Shown: positions 45,920 through 57,924, numbered from the stretch's first letter. The stretch is 64,000 nucleotides of DNA from Roseovarius sp. ZX-A-9 (GCF_028369135.1 NZ_JAPWHW010000003.1:1-64000), one strand, 5' to 3'. Translations and numbers: made by a program. Notes: generated by a model from the sequence alone, not told the origin.

Positions 45920-47380
45920 ATGGCACTGGCAATCATGATTCAGGGCGCGGGCTCGAATGTCGGTAAGTCGATGCTGGTTGCAGGGCTGGCCCGTGCCTGC
46001 GTGCGGCGCGGGTTGAACGTGGCACCGTTCAAACCACAGAACATGTCGAACAATGCCGCCGTCACAGAGGATGGCGGCGAGATCGGCCGCGCTCAGGCGC
46101 TACAGGCGCTGGCATGCCGACGCACCCCGCATTCCGACATGAATCCCGTTCTGCTGAAACCCGAGAGCGACACCGGCGCGCAGATCATCGTGCAGGGCCA
46201 ACGTTTCGCCACCCTTCGCGCCCGCGATTACGGCACCGCGAAACCCTCGCTGCTGCCCCCTGTGCTCGACAGCTTTCACCGTCTCTGCGCAAGTGCCGAT
46301 CTGGTGCTGGTCGAAGGCGCTGGCAGCCCGGCAGAAATCAACCTGCGCGCAGGCGACATCGCCAACATGGGCTTTGCCGAGGCCGCTGGCGTCCCGGTGA
46401 TCCTGGTGGGCGATATCGACCGGGGCGGGGTGATCGCGCAGATCGTCGGCACCCAGGCCGTTCTGACCCCATCGGATGCGGCGCGAATCAAAGGCTTTGC
46501 CATCAACAAGTTTCGCGGTGATCCCAGTCTTTTCGACGCCGGGCTGGATGAAATCGCCGGGCGCACCAGGTGGCCGTCACTGGGCGTTGTCCCGTGGTTT
46601 GCTGACGCCTGGCGGCTCCCGGCAGAGGATGTCATCGACATCGCGTCAAGCCCGCACGGTGGCCCGCTCAAGATCGCAGTACCGCGTCTGGGGCGAATCG
46701 CGAATTTCGACGACCTCGACCCGCTCAGCGCCGAACCCCAGGTCAGTGTCGAGATCATCGAACCGGGCCGCCCCCTGCCCGGCGACGCTGGCCTCGTGCT
46801 GATACCCGGTAGCAAGTCTACCACCGCCGATCTGGCTGTATTTCGCGCCAATGGTTGGGATATCGACCTGATGGCGCATGTGCGGCGCGGCGGGCATGTA
46901 CTGGGTATCTGCGGTGGCTACCAGATGCTGGGGCGCGAGATTGCCGACCCCGAGGGAATCGAGGGCACACCGGGCTGCGTGACCGGGCTGGGCCTGCTCG
47001 ACGTGACCACAGTGATGCGTCCCGAAAAGCGGCTGTCGCGCACGCGGGCCAGCTATCTGCCGACGGGCGCGATGGTCGAAGGGTACGAGATTCATATCGG
47101 CCAGACGGACGGCCCCGACTGCACCCATGCCTGGCTGGAGGTCGACGGCCAACACCATGGCGCGTCCAGCGCGGATGGGCGCGTGCGCGGCTGCTACCTG
47201 CACGGGCTATTTGCGTCCGATGCGTTTCGCGCGGCCTATCTCTCTGGTTTCGGTGCAGCTTCGACGCTCGCCTATGACGTCAGCGTGGAAGAGACGCTCG
47301 ATGCGCTGGCGGCGCATCTGGAAACACATATGGATATCGACCTGCTCCTGCAGCTTGCAGGGACTCCCCGCGCGCCCTGA
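45920..47380 (+). CDS. cobQ: Cobyric acid synthase
   Basis: 486 aa. N-terminal ATPase domain ([13 protein letters not shown] at 7-19; [24 protein letters not shown]) and a glutaminase domain with catalytic Cys in [10 protein letters not shown] and the late LHGLF histidine. Amidates adenosyl-cobyrinate a,c-diamide. It stands alone with no other cobalamin gene and no cobalamin riboswitch in the 60-nt leader. Confidence 0.96.
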   Translation: MALAIMIQGAGSNVGKSMLVAGLARACVRRGLNVAPFKPQNMSNNAAVTEDGGEIGRAQALQALACRRTPHSDMNPVLLKPESDTGAQIIVQGQRFATLRARDYGTAKPSLLPPVLDSFHRLCASADLVLVEGAGSPAEINLRAGDIANMGFAEAAGVPVILVGDIDRGGVIAQIVGTQAVLTPSDAARIKGFAINKFRGDPSLFDAGLDEIAGRTRWPSLGVVPWFADAWRLPAEDVIDIASSPHGGPLKIAVPRLGRIANFDDLDPLSAEPQVSVEIIEPGRPLPGDAGLVLIPGSKSTTADLAVFRANGWDIDLMAHVRRGGHVLGICGGYQMLGREIADPEGIEGTPGCVTGLGLLDVTTVMRPEKRLSRTRASYLPTGAMVEGYEIHIGQTDGPDCTHAWLEVDGQHHGASSADGRVRGCYLHGLFASDAFRAAYLSGFGAASTLAYDVSVEETLDALAAHLETHMDIDLLLQLAGTPRAP

Positions 47381-47407
47381 TCCGGAAACGCGCGCTTCAT
47401 CGCGCGC

Positions 47408-48496
47408 CTATTCCAGCTCCTGGCTGGCCAGCGCACGGTGAATCTCGCGCCGGACAAGCTTGCGGACGTTGCGCGTGATCCGCTCGCCCAGCCCGCCCTG
47501 TAGTTCCTGGCGGACAATCTCTGTCACCAAGTCGCGCAGGGCATCTTCGTCCAGAATCGCATCGGCGTCGTCATCGAGGCCCAGAAGATTTGCGGTTTCG
47601 TCTTCCAGCCGGTCCTCGCTATGCGTCGCTTCTGGCATTGGCGCTTCGTTGTCGCCAAAGGGTTCGGCCTGCGCCGTCTCGTCACTGGCAAGCGTATCCT
47701 TTGCAGAATCTGTTGCAGTCGCGGCGGGCTTTTCGGCACCTGTCGACGCTTCATCCGGTGCATCGGCAGATTCCGCATCTTCGGCCTGCGGCGCCTCTGT
47801 CGCGGCAGGACTGTCGTCATCCTCGGCATCACTTTCGGTGTTGCCATCGGCATCGCCGCCAGTGTCGCTCGGCACGTAGTCTTCCCACGGCAACGGCTCA
47901 CCCTCTCCGCCAGCGTAATCGTCATCCGACGCGCCGTCAGGTTCCCATTGCTCTGACCGCCCGGCCACGGCCTGCTCCATCTCGGCGACGCGTTCTTTCA
48001 GCGCGGTGACGGTATCAGTTATGACATCGCGAGCGTCTTCAGAGTCAGAATCGGCTTCCTCGTCCACGTCCCAGTTATCGCTCTGGTCTTCGTCGTCCTC
48101 TTCAAACGCCGCGTGATCCGCCTCGTCATCCTCGTCATCTGCACCAGCGTGAAATTCCTCCCGCGCATCGTCGGTGTCTTCGATCTCGGAGTCAGGCGTA
48201 GAATCATCCCGCGTCTCGGCCGCAGGCCCATCTACAACGGTGCGTTGCGGCGCAGGGCCGCTCAGCGCGGCGTCCGGCAAAGGTGGGTCTTCATGCAGCG
48301 TCTCGTCCACCCGAAAGGACGGCGTCAAAACCAGCTTGGGTGCACCAAGCGCATCAGCGCCACTTTCCGGCTGCTCTGCGTTCCGGCTCGCCTCGCTCTT
48401 GGGGTCGGCATCTGCTCCCCGCGATTCGTTCGATACCAGCCGCCGGATAGACGACAGAACATCCTCGATTTCCACATTGGTCACGGGGTTTGACAT
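47408..48496 (-). CDS. PopZ-like acidic polar-organiser candidate
   Basis: 362 aa. The N-terminal helix VEIEDVLSSIRRLVSNE (8-24) matches the EEILASIRRIIS region of Caulobacter PopZ. About 270 residues of very acidic, low-complexity sequence (long D/E runs) follow, ending in a helical domain LRDLVTEIVRQELQGGLGERI and VRKLVRREI like the PopZ oligomerisation end. Gene order pcm-tolC-this gene equals the alphaproteobacterial pcm-tolC-DUF2497(popZ)-valS order, with valS moved away. Longer than PopZ (177 aa). Would self-assemble at a cell pole; this is inference. Confidence 0.65.
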   Translation of the reverse strand: MSNPVTNVEIEDVLSSIRRLVSNESRGADADPKSEASRNAEQPESGADALGAPKLVLTPSFRVDETLHEDPPLPDAALSGPAPQRTVVDGPAAETRDDSTPDSEIEDTDDAREEFHAGADDEDDEADHAAFEEDDEDQSDNWDVDEEADSDSEDARDVITDTVTALKERVAEMEQAVAGRSEQWEPDGASDDDYAGGEGEPLPWEDYVPSDTGGDADGNTESDAEDDDSPAATEAPQAEDAESADAPDEASTGAEKPAATATDSAKDTLASDETAQAEPFGDNEAPMPEATHSEDRLEDETANLLGLDDDADAILDEDALRDLVTEIVRQELQGGLGERITRNVRKLVRREIHRALASQELE

Positions 48497-48566
48497 TTTT
48501 TATACCACTCTTGCCTCAGTACAGCTTACCGGGCGGACGGGTTTGGCACAACAGATAGGACGGGTT

Positions 48567-50069
48567 TTACTCTTTTCCGAGTGCGCGCAGCACACGGTCC
48601 AGTTTCTGGCCCTGCTTGCTGCTTGGAACCGGTGCCGTTTTCACAAGGTTGTAATAGGCGGTCGGGTCGTAGGTCTGCACTGCCAGATTGAGATCCCGCG
48701 CGGTCAACTGCCCCATCGAGGAAAGAACGGCGTAGGCCGCGATATAGACATCAGCCTGTGCCGAAATCTGGTTGGCCTGCGCATTCAGCAATTCCTGTTC
48801 GGCGTTCAGCACATCAAGCGTGGTACGCGCGCCCAGCTTGGCCTCTTCGCGCACCCCGTTGAAAGCAACGCGTGCCGCGCGCACCTCGTCATTGCTGGAT
48901 GTAGCAACGGCTCGCGCCGCGCGCAGAACCGCATAGGCGTTACCAACATTCTGGCGAACGGCATGGGTCACGACATGCAAAAGTCCACGCTGTGCATCGC
49001 GCAATGCCATCGCCCGCCGCTTGGCCGCACTCAACCCGCCGCCCTGATAGATCGGGCCCGTGGCCTGTACGCCGATGCTGCCCTGACGGGAAAAGCTGCT
49101 GCCGCCCAGTTGCTCGCGCACACCCAGACTACCGTTGAGCGTCACACGGGGTTTCATTGCGGCTTCGGCGGCAAGGATGGTCAGATCGGCGGCGGCCACG
49201 TCATGCTGAACCTTCAGAATGTCAGGATGATGGCGCACGGCCACGGCCTTGGCCGATTCGACAGAACGGCTGATTTCAGGCAGGCGCGGCGGTTGCAGCA
49301 GATGGCTGGGCTTGTGCCCCACCGCGGCGATGTATTCCTCGATCGCCTGCTCCAGATCACCCTGCGCAGTGGCAAGTCCGCTTCGCGCCGAGGACAGACG
49401 TGCCTCGGCCTGAGCGACATCAGTGCGGGTGACTTCGCCGACTTCAAATCGATCGCGCGCCGCGCGCAGCGATTGGTCGATGACGCGCACGTTGCTCTGG
49501 CGCAGCGCCACGAACCGGGTGTTGCGCTGCACGTTCATATAGGCCTGAACCGCGCGGAACAGCACTTCCTGTTCTATCCCGATCAGAGTCTGACGCGTGG
49601 CCAGGACAGCCTCTTTGGCAACACTGGTCTGCAACTGTGTGCGCCCGAAATCATACAGCAGAAGTTCGGCCGTGATCCCGGCATTGGCGTTGGTGACCCC
49701 CGAGGAGGTCGACCCCGGCCCCGGCACGGCGGATGCGCGCGAAAAACTGCGCGTGATGTCCGCGGACCAATTGATGATAGGGCGCAGCGCCGCGACGGTT
49801 GCGGCCACGTCCTCGTCCGCCGCACGCAACAAGGCGCGGTTTTGATCCAGAAGCCCGCTGTGATTATAAGCGCTCACCAGTGCATCGGCCAAGGATTCGG
49901 CCATCAAGGCCTGCGGCGCTGCGACCGGAATCGCCAGCCCCGCCACAAGGATCACCGAGCGCAGCCGCTTCAGCGCGAGGGATGACCAAGCGCCCGGCTG
50001 GCGCCACGAAACAGTGCTATTACTCATTCCTGTCATCCTCTGGCCCCGCTTAACTTCACTCGCATTCAC
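48567..50069 (-). CDS. tolC: TolC-family outer membrane efflux protein
   Basis: 500 aa. Signal-like hydrophobic stretch (SVILVAGLAIPVAAPQALMAES) behind a charged lead, then the duplicated beta/helical-barrel structure with LLYDFGRTQLQ, GEVTRTDVAQAEARL and GARTTLDVLNAEQELL motifs. Outer membrane channel for type I secretion and RND pumps, so a candidate partner for any type I substrate of this cell. The ATG at 50069 has GAGGG; ATGs at 50036 and 50027 are alternatives that shorten the lead. Confidence 0.93.
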   Translation of the reverse strand: MNASEVKRGQRMTGMSNSTVSWRQPGAWSSLALKRLRSVILVAGLAIPVAAPQALMAESLADALVSAYNHSGLLDQNRALLRAADEDVAATVAALRPIINWSADITRSFSRASAVPGPGSTSSGVTNANAGITAELLLYDFGRTQLQTSVAKEAVLATRQTLIGIEQEVLFRAVQAYMNVQRNTRFVALRQSNVRVIDQSLRAARDRFEVGEVTRTDVAQAEARLSSARSGLATAQGDLEQAIEEYIAAVGHKPSHLLQPPRLPEISRSVESAKAVAVRHHPDILKVQHDVAAADLTILAAEAAMKPRVTLNGSLGVREQLGGSSFSRQGSIGVQATGPIYQGGGLSAAKRRAMALRDAQRGLLHVVTHAVRQNVGNAYAVLRAARAVATSSNDEVRAARVAFNGVREEAKLGARTTLDVLNAEQELLNAQANQISAQADVYIAAYAVLSSMGQLTARDLNLAVQTYDPTAYYNLVKTAPVPSSKQGQKLDRVLRALGKE

Positions 50070-50071
50070 CC

Positions 50072-50725
50072 TCAGAGCGTGAAGGCCGCATGTTTTTCAA
50101 ACCCTGGCAGCACCGGCGCACCGGCATTGAATGCAAACCGCCAATTCATGCGCCCATCAATCTTGTAACCAATGCGCATCACTCCCAACGCGCCTTCCAT
50201 GAAGAGGCAGGCGATGCGCCCGCCATCCTTCAACTGATCAATCAGCGTCTCGGGCAGGTGTTCCACCGCACCCTGAATGACAATCACGTCGTAAGGGCCA
50301 TGCTCTGCCGCGCCATCGCGCAGCGGGCCTTCATGCACCACCACATTGTCTGCGCCATGTTCCATCAGGGCCGCCGGGGCCTCAGAGGCGAGCTCGGGAT
50401 CTTCTTCCAGCGCAATCACGACCTGCGCCATGCGCGCCATGACCGCGGCGGAATATCCCAGCGCGCTGCCCACATCGAGCACCAATTCATCATTCTGAAT
50501 ATCGAGCGCGTCCAGCATCTTGGCCAGGGTACGCGGCTCCAGGATCACGCGCCCGCCACCCAGATCGACATTCTCGCCGATATAGGCCGCCTCGCGCAAC
50601 CGACGTGGCACAAAGGTTTCGCGCGGCACGCTCAGCATGGCGTCGATGATCGGGAACTTGGTCACGTCTGACGGGCGAACCTGGGTGTCCACCATCATCG
50701 TGCGCCGGGCGGCATAATCGGTCAT
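50072..50725 (-). CDS. pcm: Protein-L-isoaspartate O-methyltransferase
   Basis: 217 aa. Methyltransferase motif I VLDVGSALGYSAAVMARM at about 78-95, the PRETFVP lead and the VIVIQGAVEHLPETL segment fit the Pcm/TrmI-like branch common beside tolC in alphaproteobacteria, where repair activity on isoaspartate is not certain. Ends 2 nt before tolC. Confidence 0.9.
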   Translation of the reverse strand: MTDYAARRTMMVDTQVRPSDVTKFPIIDAMLSVPRETFVPRRLREAAYIGENVDLGGGRVILEPRTLAKMLDALDIQNDELVLDVGSALGYSAAVMARMAQVVIALEEDPELASEAPAALMEHGADNVVVHEGPLRDGAAEHGPYDVIVIQGAVEHLPETLIDQLKDGGRIACLFMEGALGVMRIGYKIDGRMNWRFAFNAGAPVLPGFEKHAAFTL

Positions 50726-50866
50726 TGTCTAAACTCTTCAGTTCGGGCGTATGCAATTCGCCTCAAGTTTTGCCACAGAAGCCCGAAAACGGCAACGGCG
50801 TCCATCACTTAAACCGCAAAGAGTGATGTAAAATCCCGCCATATCCTCAAAACCTCGTATCGGCAG

Positions 50867-52849
50867 CTATTCTCCTGCCCGCAACATCTCTGGTGCTGCA
50901 TGGCGCTCTTCGTCCCAGAGCAGATCGACGATCACCGCATCCGGCTTGTATCCGGTCGGGGCCTCGACAATCAGCTGCCGCAAGGCCACGATATCCTGCG
51001 AGTGGCAAGCCGCGAGCAACTCATCGAGCAAATCGTCCAGAGCCTCGGGGGCGAGCGTGGCTTCCTTGGCGGTCATGATGCGCGGATGACGTGTCTTGCC
51101 GGCCTGCTCGCCGATCAGCAACTCTTCGTAGAGCTTTTCGCCCGGACGCAGCCCGGTAAATGAAATCGCGATATCTCCGGCCGAGTGATCCCCCGGTTCT
51201 TCACCTTCCGCCAGACGGTAGGACGTCAATCCGCTGAGCCGCACAATACGCTCGGCCAGATCGACGATCTTGATCGGGCTGCCCATGTCGAGCACGAACA
51301 CATCGCCGCCCTTGCCCATGGCCCCCGCCTGAATGACCAGCTGCGCTGCCTCGGGGATCGTCATGAAGTAACGGGTGATATCAGGGTGGGTAACTGTAAT
51401 CGGGCCCCCTTCAGCGATCTGCTTGCGAAAGCGCGGAATGACAGATCCGGACGACCCCAGCACATTCCCGAACCGCACCATCGTGAAGATCGTGCGCGAC
51501 TGCCGTTCGGCCGCAGCCTGACAGACCAGTTCCGCCAGACGCTTTGAAGCGCCCATGATGTTGGTCGGACGCACGGCCTTGTCAGTGGAGACGAGAATGA
51601 AAGCCTCGACACCAGCTTCGATGGCGGCATCTGTGACCGTCTTGGTGCCGAAAACATTGTTGCGCAAACCTTCGACCACGTTGTGCTCGACCAGCGGCAC
51701 ATGCTTGTAGGCGGCGGCGTGATAGATCGTCTGTACCCCGTAGCGATGCAGCGCTGCCGAGAAACGCCCCGGGTTCTGAACCGAACCGATCAACGGTATA
51801 ATCGGCACATCCAGCCCTTCGCTCTCGACGATTTCGCGCAGTTCCATATCCAGCGTATAGAGGGCAAGCTCGGACAGTTCCCACAGCAACAGCATGCTGG
51901 GAGCCTGACGGATGACCTGGCGGCACAGCTCGCTGCCGATGGACCCGCCCGCGCCGGTGACCATCACGACCTTGCCGCAGATGTTGCTCGCCATCAGCGC
52001 AGGCATCGCCGGAACCGGATCGCGGCCCAGCAAATCCTCGATCGCGACGTCGCGCAACTCGTTCACCTGGGCGCGACCGGACACGATATCATCCATGCCC
52101 GGTATCGTCTGCACGCGCACGGGCAGCGGTTCGAGCCGCTCCACGATTGCCTTGCGTTGCGTCCGTGATGCGCTGGGAACCGCCAGCAGGATGATCTCAG
52201 GCGCGCGGCGCTTGACCAGCTCGGCAACTTCGTCCGGACTGCGGACACGCACGCCGCATATGTCCCTGCCCTGCAATTCCTTCGCATCGTCGATGAAGTC
52301 GGTTACGCGGTACTGCCCGCCCTGATCGAGCGAGCTGAGCAATTGCCGTCCGGCGCTGCCCGCACCATAGATCAAAACCGCATTACGGCTGGAGCTCGCA
52401 GGCCGTTGCAGCAGGCCGCGCATCGCCGCCCGCATCCCGCCCAAAAGGCAAAAGATCAGCAATCCATAAATGGCAGGCACGGACCGAGGCACCCCAAGTC
52501 CGAACATCTGAGACACGACAAACAGCGTCAGCGCCGAGATTGCCACCCCGATCAGAATCGCGCGTGCGGATTGCAACGCGAGGAAACGGATCACGGCGCG
52601 GTAAAACCCGAGCCATGTGAACACGACGATGGAAAAGGGAAGAACGATGAGGATCGCAATCCATACACCTAGATCCGTCATGAACCCGGTGCCTTCCAGC
52701 CGCAGCACCATCGCCAACAGAAAACCGGCCAACATGATGATGGAGTCCGCGCCGATCTGGACCGCGCGCTTCTGCGTACGGGTCAGTTTCAGCAGGTGAT
52801 TCAAACTCACATTCAGCATTAGCCAATCCAATTTAAACTCGCCGCGCAC
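50867..52849 (-). CDS. Membrane nucleotide-sugar 4,6-dehydratase (CapD/WbpM/FlaA1 family)
   Basis: 660 aa. About four N-terminal helices, a CoA-binding-like Rossmann region (LIYGAGSAGRQLLSSL), then the SDR domain with VTGAGGSIGSELCRQ and STDKAVRPTNIMGASKR, where Met replaces the usual Tyr as in the long dehydratases. Likely makes a UDP-4-keto-6-deoxy sugar for surface polysaccharide. A start at 52819 is also possible. No other polysaccharide genes are next to it. Confidence 0.92.
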   Translation of the reverse strand: MRGEFKLDWLMLNVSLNHLLKLTRTQKRAVQIGADSIIMLAGFLLAMVLRLEGTGFMTDLGVWIAILIVLPFSIVVFTWLGFYRAVIRFLALQSARAILIGVAISALTLFVVSQMFGLGVPRSVPAIYGLLIFCLLGGMRAAMRGLLQRPASSSRNAVLIYGAGSAGRQLLSSLDQGGQYRVTDFIDDAKELQGRDICGVRVRSPDEVAELVKRRAPEIILLAVPSASRTQRKAIVERLEPLPVRVQTIPGMDDIVSGRAQVNELRDVAIEDLLGRDPVPAMPALMASNICGKVVMVTGAGGSIGSELCRQVIRQAPSMLLLWELSELALYTLDMELREIVESEGLDVPIIPLIGSVQNPGRFSAALHRYGVQTIYHAAAYKHVPLVEHNVVEGLRNNVFGTKTVTDAAIEAGVEAFILVSTDKAVRPTNIMGASKRLAELVCQAAAERQSRTIFTMVRFGNVLGSSGSVIPRFRKQIAEGGPITVTHPDITRYFMTIPEAAQLVIQAGAMGKGGDVFVLDMGSPIKIVDLAERIVRLSGLTSYRLAEGEEPGDHSAGDIAISFTGLRPGEKLYEELLIGEQAGKTRHPRIMTAKEATLAPEALDDLLDELLAACHSQDIVALRQLIVEAPTGYKPDAVIVDLLWDEERHAAPEMLRAGE

Positions 52850-53090
52850 GCATAAATAGTTGCACCTCTAACCGATCAAACGGATCGGCAGGAGCCAGTA
52901 CTGGCCACCAAAGCACAACTCACCAGGTCACAATAAAACCATCAGCGCATGACGCAGATATCTCCAGAAGTAAAAGAATCTTTTTAACGCGGTACTAATA
53001 GGCATTTTCATAAGTCCATCAACCCGCGCTTATGCAGCTGCAGCAAACCCGCGCTTTCCCGCTTACACAAGGGAAAGAGGACTACCCTGA
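52850..53090. other. Intergenic gap between sugar dehydratase and glpR
   Basis: A 241-nt AT-richer stretch with no convincing gene. CTTTCCC (53054-53060) and GGGAAAG (53071-53077) form a hairpin just past the glpR stop, a weak terminator for glpR. The remainder probably carries the promoter of the dehydratase gene. Confidence 0.45.
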
Positions 53091-53858
53091 TCATGCCGGA
53101 ACCGCGATCTCGACCGTGGCCCCAGCGCGTTCGCAAAGGGCGGCCAGTTCTTGGGGCAGCGCAGCATCGCTGATGACGCACCCGACATCGGCCAGGTTCG
53201 CAATCCTCACAGGTGCTGTGCGGCGAAATTTCGACCGATCCACCACCAGTATCACTTGGCGGGCACGGCGCAGCAGCGCCCGACCAACGTGCACCTCGTC
53301 CAGATCGTAGTCCAGCAAGTCGCCGACTTCATCCACAGCCGAACAAGCCAGTACCGCATAATCGAACCGGAAACTTTCGATGCTCTGCACCGTCAAGGGG
53401 CCCACAAGCCCGTTATCGGTCGCCCGTAGCGATCCGCCGGTGATGATCACCTCGCCGGACGAACCGGCGCGAAATATCTCGGCCACGTGCAGATTGTTGG
53501 TCACCACCATGAGCCCACGATGTGCGCTGAGCCCCCGCGCAACCGCCTCGGACGTGGTTCCGATATCCAGAAACACCGATGCGCCGTCAGGAATCCGCGC
53601 CGCTGCAGCCCGGCCGATCGCCTGCTTTCCGGTCGCGTTCAACCGCCTACGCGCCTCGTATTCCAGATTGCTTACACCTGCGGCGAGAACCGCGCCACCA
53701 TGTACCCGCTGCAAGGCGCCGGTACGTGTCAGGCTCGTCAAATCCCGTCGGATGGTCTGCGAAGTGACGCCGAACCGCTCTGCGAGCTCGTCGACTGTCA
53801 CACGGCCTTCGCGACGGGCGATCTCCAGAATATCAGGATGGCGAAAGGTCGTGGTCAT
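53091..53858 (-). CDS. glpR: DeoR-family glycerol-3-phosphate repressor GlpR
   Basis: 255 aa. N-terminal DeoR helix-turn-helix (VTVDELAERFGVTSQTIRRDLTSL) and the sugar-phosphate sensor domain with IGTTSEAVARGL. Divergent from glpD-glpK, so glycerol-3-phosphate is the probable inducer. Confidence 0.92.
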   Translation of the reverse strand: MTTTFRHPDILEIARREGRVTVDELAERFGVTSQTIRRDLTSLTRTGALQRVHGGAVLAAGVSNLEYEARRRLNATGKQAIGRAAAARIPDGASVFLDIGTTSEAVARGLSAHRGLMVVTNNLHVAEIFRAGSSGEVIITGGSLRATDNGLVGPLTVQSIESFRFDYAVLACSAVDEVGDLLDYDLDEVHVGRALLRRARQVILVVDRSKFRRTAPVRIANLADVGCVISDAALPQELAALCERAGATVEIAVPA

Positions 53859-53961
53859 GACTGGGGCAGCGCATTCATTTCTTTCCGACTTTTCGCTTAT
53901 AGGCTCTCAAGTCAAAAATCTCCAGCTAAACCTGCAATACTACAATGAAACACCACACCAA

Positions 53962-53981
53962 AACGAACACAAATGAACATT
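53962..53981. promoter_or_regulatory. Putative GlpR operator half-sites
   Basis: On the minus strand the region reads AATGTTCATT followed by TGTGTTCGTT, two direct copies close to the E. coli GlpR half-site (ATGTTCG type) at 10-bp spacing. It lies in the AT-rich divergent glpR-glpD gap; TTGACT at 53988 could be a -35 for glpD. Confidence 0.45.
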
Positions 53982-54042
53982 TTCGCGTTGACTCGCACCC
54001 CGCCACCGTGTTCTGCCTGAGCCGCCCATAAAAGGAAATGCC

Positions 54043-55620
54043 ATGCCCGGCTCTTCGCCTTCTTCTCCCGTCGATCTGTTCGTAATCGGCGGCGGCATCA
54101 ACGGCTGCGGCATTGCGCGGGATGCGGCCGGGCGCGGGCTCAGCGTGACGCTGGCCGAGATGAACGACCTGGCTTCGGCAACCTCTTCAGCCTCGACCAA
54201 GCTCTTTCACGGTGGCCTGCGCTATCTGGAGTTTTTCGAATTCCGCCTCGTGCGCGAGGCATTGCAGGAACGCGAAACACTGCTGCGCGCCATGCCACAT
54301 ATCAGTTGGCCGATGCGCTTCGTGCTGCCCTACCACCGCGACATGCGGTTCGAGGTCGGCACGCCCACGTCGCGCCTTCTGGGCCTGTTCATGCCGTGGA
54401 TGCGCGGACGCCGGCCGGCGTGGCTGATCCGGTTTGGTCTCTTTTTCTATGACACATTGGGCGGGCGGAAAATCCTGCCCGGCACAAGCTCACTTGACCT
54501 CCGCCACGATCCGGCGGGCGCACCACTCAAGGCCAAATACAAACGCGCGTTCGAGTATTCCGATTGCTGGATCGAGGATTCGCGCCTTGTAGTGCTGAAC
54601 GCCCGCGACGCTGAAGCAAGGGGTGCCACCATCCTCACGCGGACCAAAGTCACCAAAGCCGAGCGGCGCGGCGATCTGTGGCATATCGAGATGCGCGATA
54701 CCGAAACCGGTGAAACCAGAAACGCAACCGCCCGCGCCCTCGTCAATGCCGCTGGTCCTTGGGTCGAGCATGTCATTCGCACCGATATCGGGCTGCAGCC
54801 GCGTGAAGGCGTGCGGCTGGTGCGGGGCAGCCATATCGTGACCAAGCGTCTGTTTGACCATGATCGCTGCTACTTCTTTCAGGGCACAGACGGTCGCATC
54901 ATCTTTGCGATTCCCTACGAGGGCGAATTCACCCTGATCGGCACCACCGATGCCGACCATCCGGACCCGGAAACACCGGCCAAATGCAGCCCTGAGGAGG
55001 CCACCTATCTGTGCCGCTTTGCCTCGGAATATTTCGAACGGCCCGTGACGCAAGCCGATATCGTCTGGACCTATTCCGGCGTGCGCCCGCTCTATGACGA
55101 TGGCGCATCATCGGCCACCGCAGCGACCCGCGATTATGTTCTCAAGCTGGAGACGTCCGGCCCTGCCCCGCTGCTCAACATCTTTGGCGGCAAGATCACC
55201 ACCTATCGGCGATTGGCCGAAGGGGCTCTGGCCGAACTTGCGCCCTATTTTCCGCAGGCAGGCGCGAAATGGACCGCCGGGGAACCCCTGCCCGGTGGCG
55301 ACTTCCCCGTGGATGGCGTGCAGGCGCTGACGGCGGCACTGGCAACGGATTACCCGTTCCTGACGCCCGACTGGGCTGCGCGCCTCATTCGTGCTTACGG
55401 CACCGAAGCACGCGACATGCTTGGCGATGCAAAAACTGCCGCCGACCTCGGCACCGATTTCGGCGCGACCCTGACAGCGCGAGAGTTGGACTGGATGATG
55501 CGCCGCGAATACGCCCGTACCGCCGAGGACATGGTCTGGCGCCGCACCCGGCTGGGCCTGCGGCTGAGCGCAGAGCAGATCGCCGCAATTGATGATTGGA
55601 TCGCGAGCCACCCGGTTTGA
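54043..55620 (+). CDS. glpD: Glycerol-3-phosphate dehydrogenase
   Basis: 525 aa FAD enzyme. FAD fold LFVIGGGINGCGIARDAAGRGL, the SSASTKLFHGGLRYLEFFEF motif and the TTDADHPDPETPAKCS and SGVRPLYDD segments are those of aerobic GlpD. Passes electrons to quinone at the inner membrane face. Followed by glpK after about 100 nt. Confidence 0.96.
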   Translation: MPGSSPSSPVDLFVIGGGINGCGIARDAAGRGLSVTLAEMNDLASATSSASTKLFHGGLRYLEFFEFRLVREALQERETLLRAMPHISWPMRFVLPYHRDMRFEVGTPTSRLLGLFMPWMRGRRPAWLIRFGLFFYDTLGGRKILPGTSSLDLRHDPAGAPLKAKYKRAFEYSDCWIEDSRLVVLNARDAEARGATILTRTKVTKAERRGDLWHIEMRDTETGETRNATARALVNAAGPWVEHVIRTDIGLQPREGVRLVRGSHIVTKRLFDHDRCYFFQGTDGRIIFAIPYEGEFTLIGTTDADHPDPETPAKCSPEEATYLCRFASEYFERPVTQADIVWTYSGVRPLYDDGASSATAATRDYVLKLETSGPAPLLNIFGGKITTYRRLAEGALAELAPYFPQAGAKWTAGEPLPGGDFPVDGVQALTAALATDYPFLTPDWAARLIRAYGTEARDMLGDAKTAADLGTDFGATLTARELDWMMRREYARTAEDMVWRRTRLGLRLSAEQIAAIDDWIASHPV

Positions 55621-55723
55621 GCGTCTGCGATTTCCCATCATGACGACCTGCTATCGCAAACGTTGCGGAGTCTCAGCCCCTCGCCCTAAACTCTGATTCT
55701 GTGCATTTGTTCGGAGCCCGCCC

Positions 55724-57217
<1,494 letters not shown>

Positions 57218-57236
57218 ACGCCCAAGGAAAACATTG

Positions 57237-57917
57237 ATGCCCGATCCCATCAGCGCCGTCGTGCCCGCCTTCAATGAGGGCGAAACGATCGCAGCCGTGA
57301 TTGCCTATCTCAGCCGCGCCCCCGAAGTGGCCGAAGTGATCGTGGTCGACAACAACTCGACAGACGACACCGCGGCAGTGGCCACAGCAGCAGGTGCGCG
57401 CGTGGTGACGGAAACGCGGCAAGGGATGGGGCACGCCTTCAAGGCCGGGGTCGCCGCAGCACGGCATGACTGGGTGATGAAGGTCGATGCCGATCTCGAG
57501 CGTTTCGGACCGGAGCTGGTGACGCGCCTCGCCGGTGCACGCGCGCCGGGCATCGGCCTGGTCAAGGGCGCGTGGCAGGATCCGGGCGACGACATGCCCA
57601 TGACCCGGCTGCTGGTACAGCCCGCCGTGGCCGCACTCTGCCCGTCCTTGTCGACGCTCACCGCCCCCAATTCCGGGATTTACCTGATGGATCGCTCACG
57701 CATTGCCCATACCGAGCTGCGCGGCAACTATGCCGTAGATCTTGATGCGATGCTGCGCATGGCGTGGGCCGGGCACGGCGTGACCGAGGTCGATATCGGT
57801 CAGATCGAAAACGACAAGCGCAACCCGGCGCATTATAGCGCCATGGCCCATGAAATCATGCGTTTCTTTCTGGATTGCGCGCGAGATCGGCCAGAGGCAA
57901 GCCCGCCACCCTTCTGA
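57237..57917 (+). CDS. GT2 family glycosyltransferase
   Basis: 226 aa from ATG 57237 with AAGGAAA before it. GT-A marks SAVVPAFNEG, VIVVDNNSTDDTA and VDADLERFGPE. Resembles small soluble glucosyl/mannosyl-phosphoglycerate-type transferases, but specificity cannot be read. Lies 19 nt after glpK, so may share its transcript. Confidence 0.85.
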   Translation: MPDPISAVVPAFNEGETIAAVIAYLSRAPEVAEVIVVDNNSTDDTAAVATAAGARVVTETRQGMGHAFKAGVAAARHDWVMKVDADLERFGPELVTRLAGARAPGIGLVKGAWQDPGDDMPMTRLLVQPAVAALCPSLSTLTAPNSGIYLMDRSRIAHTELRGNYAVDLDAMLRMAWAGHGVTEVDIGQIENDKRNPAHYSAMAHEIMRFFLDCARDRPEASPPPF

Positions 57918-57924
57918 ACGGCGA

